Below, in pieces: positions 1 to 5,330 of a stretch of DNA of 6,655 nt (the first letter of the stretch is position 1; each line of letters opens with the position of its first letter). The stretch comes from an uncultured Filifactor sp. (GTDB taxonomy: Bacteria; Bacillota; Clostridia; Peptostreptococcales; Filifactoraceae): the NCBI GenBank assembly GCA_947254385.1, contig CAMYCP010000072.1:1-6655 (forward strand), given 5' to 3'. A program made the translations under genes and the position numbers. The notes below the pieces were generated by a model. It had not been told where the DNA came from, did not search any database, and worked only from the letters and a program-made list of their open reading frames with translations.

Positions 1-8
1 TAAAAAAA

Positions 9-38
9 TTGGTATCTTTTATGGAAAAATGCTATAAT
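9..38 (+). promoter_or_regulatory. Predicted sigma-A promoter of the foldase gene
   Basis: A perfect TATAAT at 33-38 is preceded by TG at 30-31, giving an extended -10 element. A -35-like TTGGTA lies at 9-14, with an 18-base spacer and 4/6 matches to TTGACA. Transcription would begin near 45 and leave a leader of about 57 bases before the start codon. The extended -10 can compensate for the weak -35. This is assigned by inspection only. Confidence 0.6.
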
Positions 39-101
39 AAAGACGCTATATAAGAAAAAATCCGATATTGGATATAAAAAAAAGACAGGAGTTGTATTTT
101 T

Positions 102-1187
102 ATGAGTAAAAAGAAAATTATCACGGTGCTTATGTTGATTTTTGTAATTTTATTAGCTGGATGCACAAAATCGGTTAATGAAAATGTTTTGATTAAAGTC
201 GACGACAAAATTATAGATGCCGACTCTTACATCAAGACGATGGCGCTTTTTGAGCCGTCGTACGAAATGCAGTTCGGTAAAGGCGTGTGGGATGCCGAGC
301 TTCAACCCGGTGAAACTTTCAGACAGAGATTTCAAGCCGATGTGTTGGACAGGATGCTTAAAGACACCTTAATGCTGAAAGCCGCAAACAAAGACGGTAT
401 AGTCGTGTCGGATGATGAAGTGAACAAGAATTTCAAACAGTATAAAGACGCCATAGCGTCTCAACCGGATGTTTCCAAAGCGATGGAAGAAAAGGACGTA
501 AATGATGATTTCATAAAAGAAGTCATAAAAAAAGACATGATAGTCAATGCTTATATCGACAAACTTTCCGCAAACTATACCGCAACCGATGCCGACGCTG
601 AAAAATACTACAACGAAAACAAAGACAAATTCACTACAAATACGTGTAAAGCCTCACATATACTCTTCAGCACGATAAACGACAAAAACGAACCGTTGCC
701 TGAAGAAGAAACTGCAAAAAAAGAAAAACTTGCAAGAGAAGTTTTAAAACGTGTACAAAACGGCGAAGACTTTGCGGCGCTCGCTAAACAATATTCGGAC
801 GATTCGGCTAATAAAGATCAGGGCGGAGATCTTGGATATTTTGACGAACACACTATGGTTAAACCGTTTTCCGATGCGGCGTTTGCGATGCAACCCGGTG
901 AAATATCCAAAGACCTTGTAAGAACGGATTTTGGCTTTCATATAATCAAGGTTGAAGACAGAAAGAGCGAAGTACAAAAATTTGAAGACGTTAAAGAAAC
1001 CATAAAATCAAATTTACAATATGAAAAAGTCGAAAAGACCGTAAACGATTTGGAAAAAAATGCTAAAATAGAACGTTATGACGAAAATATCAAAAAAGCT
1101 CAAGAACTTGCAATGCAAAAAATTAAATCCGAATCTGACGGTAAAGATGCGGCAAAACCTGATGAAAATAAAACGGAAACAAAATAA
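102..1187 (+). CDS. prsA: PrsA-like foldase lipoprotein (parvulin-type peptidyl-prolyl isomerase)
   Basis: Predicted extracytoplasmic membrane-anchored foldase that helps secreted and envelope proteins fold by prolyl cis-trans isomerisation. Residues 1-20 form a lipoprotein signal peptide (KKK, then a hydrophobic core), and the lipobox LAGC places the lipidated cysteine at 21. Residues about 28-165 resemble the SurA/PrsA N-terminal chaperone region. Residues about 181-287 are a parvulin domain with the conserved histidines His186 (in KASHIL) and His280 (in GFHIIK), the QGGDLGYF signature at 240-247 and Asp233/234 near the usual acidic position. A helical segment follows, and the protein ends in a charged, low-complexity tail (about 343-361). 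At 361 residues it is somewhat longer than typical Bacillus PrsA (about 290). The start is supported by AGGAG at 87-91 with a 10-base spacer. It could equally be named a SurA-like or PpiC-domain protein; the family call is firm, true orthology to prsA is not. Confidence 0.9.
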   Translation: MSKKKIITVLMLIFVILLAGCTKSVNENVLIKVDDKIIDADSYIKTMALFEPSYEMQFGKGVWDAELQPGETFRQRFQADVLDRMLKDTLMLKAANKDGIVVSDDEVNKNFKQYKDAIASQPDVSKAMEEKDVNDDFIKEVIKKDMIVNAYIDKLSANYTATDADAEKYYNENKDKFTTNTCKASHILFSTINDKNEPLPEEETAKKEKLAREVLKRVQNGEDFAALAKQYSDDSANKDQGGDLGYFDEHTMVKPFSDAAFAMQPGEISKDLVRTDFGFHIIKVEDRKSEVQKFEDVKETIKSNLQYEKVEKTVNDLEKNAKIERYDENIKKAQELAMQKIKSESDGKDAAKPDENKTETK

Positions 1188-1260
1188 CATAGAGTTTTTC
1201 AGATTACCAAGTGTCGGTAAACTTACACATATCTAAAAACTAATTCCTCAATATTCATCA

Positions 1261-1290
1261 AATCTACTCTAAAAAACTTTAGGATAGATT
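1261..1290 (+). promoter_or_regulatory. Hairpin in the foldase-flippase intergenic region
   Basis: The 13-base arms at 1261-1273 and 1278-1290 pair with one C-A mismatch and one G-U wobble, closing a 4-base loop (AAAC). No T-tract follows on either strand, so it is not a standard intrinsic terminator. It may be a 3'-end stabilising structure of the foldase mRNA or part of a structured leader for the flippase gene. I see no known riboswitch or T-box signature in 1188-1415. Confidence 0.4.
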
Positions 1291-1363
1291 AAGGCAGTCA
1301 AAATTTCGGACAAACGGAAGAAGTGTTGTAACACATAATAAACAATTATTTTTCAATATTTAT

Positions 1364-1406
1364 AAAATAAGAACCGTTACTTAAAAATATACGGTTCTTA
1401 TTTTTT
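1364..1406 (+). terminator. Intrinsic terminator or attenuator directly before the flippase gene
   Basis: Perfect 14-base inverted repeat: AAAATAAGAACCGT at 1364-1377 and its exact complement at 1391-1404. The loop is 13 bases and the right arm runs into a T-tract (1401-1406). The T-tract is immediately followed by the flippase Shine-Dalgarno sequence. It could simply end the foldase transcript. However, I find no good promoter between it and the flippase start, so read-through or regulated attenuation would be needed to express the downstream gene. Confidence 0.75.
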
Positions 1407-1418
1407 GAGGAGAATATG

Positions 1419-2978
1419 ATGGCGCAAAAACAAAACGCAACTTTTATTAAAGGAGCGGCAATATTGGCGGTAGCAGGAATATTGGTCAAAATTTTAGGTG
1501 CAATATTTAAAATTCCGCTCGTTTCGCTTATAACTTCGGCAGGTATGGGCTATTACAGTTCGGCATATCCCGTGTACGTGATGCTGCTTGCAATATCCAC
1601 ATCGGGTTTTCCGATAGCCATATCCAAGATGATATCCGAACGTATAGCGGAGAATAAACAAAAAAATGCGGAAGATGTTTTTAAAATAATACTGCCTTTC
1701 ATGGTATTTTTAGGTGCATTTATTTCTATAGCCGTATATTTATCTGCAAATTACATTGCAACGTCATTTTTGCACAATCCGAAAGCCGCTCACTCTTTAA
1801 AAGCACTCTCCGCGGCGCTTTTACTTGTCCCGATAATGTCGGCGTACAGAGGATATTTTCAAGGGAAAAACTACATGTTGCCGTCCGCTTTATCGCAAAT
1901 TTTTGAACAACTCGGAAGGGTGATTGTAGGACTTGCTTTGGCGTATGTAATGGTATCCTCGGGACTTGAGTACGGTGCGGCGGGAGCATCGTTCGGTGCG
2001 GCCGCCGGAGCTTTTTTAGGACTTTTAACGGTATTTGTGTTTTACAGGAAAAGTTTTAAAAAAATAAAATCTGAAACTGATAAGGCGGACTATAAAAAAG
2101 AAAAACCGTCAAAAGTCTTAAACGAACTCATGGCGCTTTCAATTCCGATAATTGTCGGAGCGCTTGTAAAACCGATAATGGACTTGATAGACGCAAGCAT
2201 GGTCATAAAACTCCTAATGAAAATCGGATACGGCGAAATAGATGCAAATTCCATGTTCGGACAACTCAGCGGCATGGCGACGACAATGGTGAATTTACCC
2301 TCGATAGTAATTTCAGCTATAGCCATGAGCATAGTGCCCGTCATCTCTTTTTCCTATGCCAAATCCGACATTGAAACGGCTCAAAATAATGCGGTTTTGG
2401 GCATACGTACCGCCATACTGATAGGACTTCCTGCAGGAATAGGGATGATGTCAATGTCTACACCTATAATGCATCTTCTTTTTCCGAAAGAAAATGCCGT
2501 GACCGCCGGAGCAATACTTTTTATTGCCGCGTCCGGAATAGTATTTTTAAGTTTGATACAAATACTTACGGCAATTTTGCAGGCGGTAGATAAAGTTTAT
2601 TTGCCGGTTATAAATTTGATGTGTGGAGTAATTTTAAAAATTGTATTAAATTCGATTTTAATAAACGACGCCTTAAATGTAAAGGGTGCCGCCATAGCGA
2701 CCGTATGCGCATACATCGGGGCGGCGGCATTGGATTTATTTTTCGTTGTAAAAACATTAAAACTTAGTTTAAACATCGGACAGGTATTTGTAAAACCCCT
2801 TATTGCCTCACTTTTAACCGGTGTATCCGCTTATTTTACTTACAACATAATTTTCAAACTTATAAAACCATCTCTTGCCACATTAATTTCAATAGCGGTC
2901 GGCGGAGCGGTTTATCTTGTAGCGGTATTTTCTCTTAAAATAATAAGTAAAGAAGAAATAAAAATGATAAAAAAATAA
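1419..2978 (+). CDS. MurJ/SpoVB/YabM-type lipid-linked saccharide flippase (MVF/MATE-like superfamily)
   Basis: Predicted integral membrane flippase that moves an undecaprenyl-linked cell-wall or polysaccharide precursor across the cytoplasmic membrane. It is 519 residues, the usual size for the family, and hydrophobic almost throughout, with roughly 14 membrane segments and a charged cytoplasmic loop at about 210-232 (many Lys/Asp). Family-like signatures are YRGYFQGKNYMLPSALSQ at 143-160, GQLSGMATTMVNLPS at 281-295 and ILQAVDKVYLPVINL at 386-400. Two ATGs stand in tandem at 1416 and 1419. GAGGAG at 1407-1412 lies only 3 bases from the first and 6 from the second, so I choose 1419. It follows the foldase after 231 bases and an attenuator-like hairpin, and it ends before a strong terminator. 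Sequence reading cannot decide whether it is the essential MurJ, a YabM paralogue or a sporulation SpoVB, so no gene symbol is given. Confidence 0.9.
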   Translation: MAQKQNATFIKGAAILAVAGILVKILGAIFKIPLVSLITSAGMGYYSSAYPVYVMLLAISTSGFPIAISKMISERIAENKQKNAEDVFKIILPFMVFLGAFISIAVYLSANYIATSFLHNPKAAHSLKALSAALLLVPIMSAYRGYFQGKNYMLPSALSQIFEQLGRVIVGLALAYVMVSSGLEYGAAGASFGAAAGAFLGLLTVFVFYRKSFKKIKSETDKADYKKEKPSKVLNELMALSIPIIVGALVKPIMDLIDASMVIKLLMKIGYGEIDANSMFGQLSGMATTMVNLPSIVISAIAMSIVPVISFSYAKSDIETAQNNAVLGIRTAILIGLPAGIGMMSMSTPIMHLLFPKENAVTAGAILFIAASGIVFLSLIQILTAILQAVDKVYLPVINLMCGVILKIVLNSILINDALNVKGAAIATVCAYIGAAALDLFFVVKTLKLSLNIGQVFVKPLIASLLTGVSAYFTYNIIFKLIKPSLATLISIAVGGAVYLVAVFSLKIISKEEIKMIKK

Positions 2979-3004
2979 AATAAGGAGTAAAATTTTAAAA
3001 AAAT

Positions 3005-3052
3005 AAAAATGCTGAATTTCAACGTTTTGTTTTGTTGAATTCAGCATTTTTT
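3005..3052 (+). terminator. Intrinsic terminator after the flippase gene
   Basis: Left arm 3005-3023 pairs with right arm 3034-3051 over 18 base pairs with a single bulged T. The loop is 10 bases and T-rich, and a T-tract closes the right arm (3047-3052). The A-rich left flank makes it potentially bidirectional. It lies about 27 bases after the flippase stop and separates it from the niaR operon. Confidence 0.88.
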
Positions 3053-3108
3053 AGAAGTTATAAGGCACCGTCGATTGTTTTTCGTGACTTTTAATTTTAT
3101 AAATCATA

Positions 3109-3138
3109 TTGTATTAATCAGGACATATTTGTTATTAT
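3109..3138 (+). promoter_or_regulatory. Possible promoter of the niaR operon, with a candidate operator in the spacer
   Basis: TTGTAT at 3109-3114 (3/6 to the -35 consensus) and TATTAT at 3133-3138 (5/6 to -10) are separated by 18 bases. Between them, at 3123-3132, is a short dyad ACA-4-TGT, a position where a repressor would block the polymerase. NiaR regulators often control their own operons, but I have not matched this dyad to the published NiaR motif. The -35 is weak, and other TATTAT/TATACT boxes nearby make the exact assignment uncertain. Confidence 0.4.
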
Positions 3139-3166
3139 ACTCTTATTATGAAAGGGGAGATAAATT

Positions 3167-3676
3167 ATGGATACGGAAAATAGGCGAAAGCAAATTTTTT
3201 TAATGTTAAAAAATGCCGTTTCGCCCATAAGCGGGGCGGAGATTGCAAACAGGTTTTCGGTTTCGAGGCAGGTTATAGTTCAGGATATAGCAATTTTGCG
3301 TGCTGAAAACAAAGACATAATCTCAACTTACAGGGGATATATGTTATATCGCAGGAACAAGGCATTTCGCCGTACTTTTGAAGTAAAGCACGGACGTGGT
3401 GATATGTTTGAAGAACTTGCAACCATCGTAGATTGCGGCGGAGAAGTTTTAGATGCCGTAATAGAACACGAAGTGTACGGTTCTGTAAGTGTTGAATTAC
3501 ATATAAACAGCAGGAGTGACATTGAAGAGTTCATAGAAAAAATGGACAGGTACGGCGCACAACCTTTAACCGCATTGACGGACGGGCATCATTTTCATAC
3601 TGTGGAATGTGATGATGAAAAAAAACTCGATTTGATTGAACAAAAACTTGCTCAAAAAGGATATTTGGTGAGATAA
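3167..3676 (+). CDS. niaR: NiaR-like niacin-responsive transcriptional repressor (HTH plus 3H domain)
   Basis: Predicted cytoplasmic DNA-binding repressor (B. subtilis YrxA/NiaR family) that senses nicotinic acid and controls NAD biosynthesis or niacin uptake genes. At 169 residues it matches the family's usual length. Residues about 5-60 are a winged helix-turn-helix, with AEIANRFSVSRQVIVQDI at 24-41 as helix-turn-helix. Residues about 70-168 form the 3H domain with its histidines: His75 (EVKH), His101 (EHEVYG) and the GHHFH cluster (141, 142, 144). By analogy with the Thermotoga TM1602 structure, His75, Glu83, His142 and His144 probably bind the metal; that mapping is from memory. The start has GGGGAG at 3154-3159, 7 bases upstream. 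Only two bases separate its stop from the next gene, a membrane protein, consistent with a regulator-transporter operon. No nadABC or pncB genes are visible here. Confidence 0.9.
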   Translation: MDTENRRKQIFLMLKNAVSPISGAEIANRFSVSRQVIVQDIAILRAENKDIISTYRGYMLYRRNKAFRRTFEVKHGRGDMFEELATIVDCGGEVLDAVIEHEVYGSVSVELHINSRSDIEEFIEKMDRYGAQPLTALTDGHHFHTVECDDEKKLDLIEQKLAQKGYLVR

Positions 3677-3678
3677 AA

Positions 3679-4362
3679 ATGAAAAATTTTTTTATATCCG
3701 AAAACGGACAAATGTCGGAAACCGCCGTAACCTTGTTTTTTATAACATTGTCCGGCGGACTGCAGGACGCATACACGTACATAATAAGAGGAGGCACTTT
3801 TGCCAACGCTCAAACCGGCAATATCGTGCTGATGAGTGACAAACTGTTTACGGGAAACGTTACGGGCGCACTCAAATATTGTGTACCCGTGACGGCTTTT
3901 GCATTTGGAATATTCGTATCTTCACTTATCAGATACAACTTTAAACAAAATAAAATTATACACTGGAGACAGATAATTTTACTTATAGAGATTGTAATAT
4001 TGTTTTTAGTTGCATTTATTCCTCAAAATTTGAACAATTTGGCGAATGCCGCCGTATCGTTTGCCTGTGCCATGCAGGTTGAGACATTTCAAAAAATAAA
4101 CACACATTCTTTTGCCAGCACCATGTGTATAGGAAATTTAAAAAGCGGTGTTGAGGCGATGAGTATGTACATTTGCACCAAAAATAAAGATTATTTTGAG
4201 AAAGCCGAGCATTATATTTTTATAATACTGTCTTTTGCCTTGGGAGCGGGACTTGGAAGTTTCTTTTCTTTTTTGAAGGAAAAGCTGATTATTTTAAGTT
4301 GTGTACTCCTTGCCGTAAGTTTTTTCATAATGTTTATAGATAAAAAACAAAACAGTAGGTGA
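3679..4362 (+). CDS. YoaK/DUF1275 (COG3619) family membrane protein
   Basis: Multi-pass membrane protein of unknown molecular function; 227 residues, normal for the family. Family hallmarks are GGLQDAYTYIIRGG at 26-39, directly followed by TFANAQTGNIVL at 40-51, then FACAMQ at 128-133 and FASTMCIGNLKSG at 145-157. About six hydrophobic segments are visible, near 12-34, 64-84, 97-115, 118-134, 178-197 and 201-220. The ATG lies two bases after the niaR stop. Its SD-like GGTGAG (3667-3672) sits inside the niaR end, so the two are probably translationally coupled. Being cotranscribed with a niacin-responsive repressor suggests a role in uptake or export of niacin or a related compound; this is inference from context. 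The frame stays open after the TGA stop through a hydrophobic stretch to 4455. Confidence 0.9.
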   Translation: MKNFFISENGQMSETAVTLFFITLSGGLQDAYTYIIRGGTFANAQTGNIVLMSDKLFTGNVTGALKYCVPVTAFAFGIFVSSLIRYNFKQNKIIHWRQIILLIEIVILFLVAFIPQNLNNLANAAVSFACAMQVETFQKINTHSFASTMCIGNLKSGVEAMSMYICTKNKDYFEKAEHYIFIILSFALGAGLGSFFSFLKEKLIILSCVLLAVSFFIMFIDKKQNSR

Positions 4363-4480
4363 ATTATTTATGCAAAATTCTTTTTTACGCAAGCCTTGGC
4401 TCTTATTATTATAATTTTATTATGCATAGCCGTTTGTACGTCATTTTTGAAATAGCAAATATAAAAACCGCATTATAGAA

Positions 4481-4511
4481 AAATTAAATAATTTACGGAA
4501 TTATTCAATTT
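4481..4511 (-). terminator. Possible terminator of the COG2426 gene
   Basis: Between the convergent genes, arms 4481-4493 and 4499-4511 pair over 13 positions with one mismatch around a 5-base loop. Read on the minus strand, the hairpin ends in a run of T's (complement of the A's at 4479-4483), about 50 bases past the minus-strand stop codon. The stem is almost entirely A-T, so its strength is doubtful. No T-tract follows on the plus strand, and I see no convincing plus-strand terminator for the niaR operon in 4363-4560. Confidence 0.35.
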
Positions 4512-4560
4512 GAGATCTGGATAGTTACAGTTTTTAGAGATGTAATAATTTATGCAGTCT

Positions 4561-5028
4561 TTAAACTATTGCATAGGAGAGTGCGGTCATTATAATTCCT
4601 GCCGTCATGTTGCCGAAAAATATCGCAAGCACGGCATTTTTAAGACGAAGATTCAGCATGGATGCTATCATTGAGCCGGTATATGCTCCCGTCATCGGTA
4701 GCGGTATTGCAACGAACAGAAACAAACCCAAAAACGTTGCGGATTTTAACGACTTGGAACGTTTTTTAACATGATTGTGCAAAAAATCGGTGAGTTTTGA
4801 AAATATTTGTTTTTCTTTCATGCGTGTCAATATTTTTTGAAAGAAAGCTACCAAAAACGGCGCCGGCAAAGTAGAGCCCAGTACCGCCAGAATATAAGTC
4901 ATCCAGGGCGACATTCCCAAAACTCTTCCCAAAGGAATCGCACCTCTAAGTTCGACGGCAGGCACAGCGGACATTATAAGAACCTGCGCCTCTTTGCTCA
5001 AAGAAAAAAGCGGGCTTAAAGTTTCCAT
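4561..5028 (-). CDS. COG2426/PF06695 'small multidrug export protein' family membrane protein
   Basis: Small integral membrane protein of poorly known function. The 'multidrug export' name is a family label with little support for the substrate. From the chosen start it has 155 residues. Signatures are PAVELRGAIPLG at 23-34 and AIPLPMTGAYTGS at 107-119, two proline/glycine-rich membrane motifs typical of this family. Hydrophobic segments lie near 14-35, 43-65, 96-115 and 131-153, with a basic cytoplasmic linker at about 66-95. I start it at 5028 rather than the in-frame ATG at 5043. On the minus strand AAGGAAG (5038-5032) lies 5 bases before the ATG at 5028, while nothing resembling a ribosome binding site precedes 5043. 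It converges on the DUF1275 gene and probably has its own promoter at 5177-5205. Confidence 0.87.
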   Translation of the reverse strand: METLSPLFSLSKEAQVLIMSAVPAVELRGAIPLGRVLGMSPWMTYILAVLGSTLPAPFLVAFFQKILTRMKEKQIFSKLTDFLHNHVKKRSKSLKSATFLGLFLFVAIPLPMTGAYTGSMIASMLNLRLKNAVLAIFFGNMTAGIIMTALSYAIV

Positions 5029-5059
5029 ATTCTTCCTTTCCATGTAATAATTATTTTAC

Positions 5060-5076
5060 TTTGGATAAAATCCAAA
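5060..5076 (-). promoter_or_regulatory. Hairpin in the leader of the COG2426 gene
   Basis: Perfect 7-base inverted repeat (TTTGGAT / ATCCAAA) around a 3-base centre, 22 bases upstream of the Shine-Dalgarno sequence of the minus-strand gene. As RNA it would form a small stem-loop; as DNA it could be an operator. A second smaller dyad (TATCAG / CTGATA with a 7-base loop) lies at 5128-5146 in the same predicted leader. Confidence 0.35.
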
Positions 5077-5153
5077 AACTATGTTCTTAAAAAAATATTT
5101 ACTTTACAATGTATTTAACTCGATTTCTATCAGTTTAAGGCTGATACAAATAA

Positions 5154-5200
5154 AATAAACCGACATTCTACCACACATTATATCAGAATATCGGTTTATT
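5154..5200 (-). terminator. 16-bp inverted repeat: terminator of the upstream gene and/or operator
   Basis: Arms at 5154-5169 and 5185-5200 match over 16 positions with one mismatch (C-A) and a 15-base loop. On the minus strand the hairpin lies about 130 bases after the stop of the large protein gene and is followed by a T-rich run (TTTATTTTATTTG), so it can act as an intrinsic terminator. The same arms flank the -10 box of a strong predicted minus-strand promoter, so the dyad may also be a protein-binding site. Confidence 0.6.
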
Positions 5201-5205
5201 GTGAA
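5177..5205 (-). promoter_or_regulatory. Predicted sigma-A promoter of the COG2426 gene
   Basis: On the minus strand TTCACA (5205-5200, 5/6 to the -35 consensus) is followed after 17 bases by TATAAT (5182-5177). A TG one base before the -10 makes it extended. Transcription would start near 5170 and give a leader of about 140 bases to the start at 5028. The promoter lies inside the inverted repeat 5154-5200. Apart from this promoter, the hairpins and the in-frame extension at 5196-5330, I see nothing else in the 302 bases between the two minus-strand genes. Confidence 0.65.
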
Positions 5206-5330
5206 TTGTATGTCGTATAAAATTGCCGTGTTCTTATTGCATTAACAAAAGTTATATCGTCTATTACAAAAACCTGTTTTTTTCCTTTAATTCGTCGTTT
5301 AAATCGGGCGACATTATATATTTGGAAAAT
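5196..5330 (-). other. In-frame open extension after the stop of the right-edge gene
   Basis: After the TAA at 5331-5333 the same minus-strand frame is open for 44 more codons, to a TAA at 5196-5198. The second half reads like protein (for example KGKKQVFVIDDI). In the neighbouring frame the codons at 5302-5291 encode LNDE with DNA that matches 11 of 12 bases of the LNDE codons in the real gene exactly 100 bases upstream (5402-5391). This could be a decayed duplicate of the gene's 3' end, a sequence lost from the gene by a stop mutation, or chance in AT-rich DNA. Confidence 0.25.

Noticed and set aside
51..75. Short palindrome-like ATCC-GATATT-GGAT in the foldase leader
   Set aside because: Arms of four bases in AT-rich DNA are expected by chance.
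153..977. Minus-strand open frames at 153-335 and 744-977
   Set aside because: They are antisense to the well-supported foldase gene, lack ribosome binding sites and resemble no known protein.
1188..1415. T-box or other known riboswitch before the flippase
   Set aside because: No T-box core sequence and no aptamer consensus I can recognise; only hairpins are seen.
1188..1415. Remnant of spoVT in the foldase-flippase gap
   Set aside because: No frame there resembles the AbrB-like start of SpoVT.
1726..2344. Minus-strand open frames at 1726-1989 and 2090-2344
   Set aside because: They lie opposite the flippase gene; their composition is the mirror of its hydrophobic codons, and no start signals are visible.
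3328..3806. Minus-strand open frames at 3328-3534 and 3531-3806
   Set aside because: They overlap niaR and DUF1275 in antisense, with no promoter, ribosome binding site or recognisable product.
4360..4479. 39-codon frame from a GTG overlapping the DUF1275 stop
   Set aside because: The GTG has no good ribosome binding site and the translation, rich in Tyr and Phe, looks like non-coding AT-rich DNA.
4807..5019. Plus-strand open frame opposite the COG2426 gene
   Set aside because: Basic, low-complexity translation antisense to a gene with clear family motifs.
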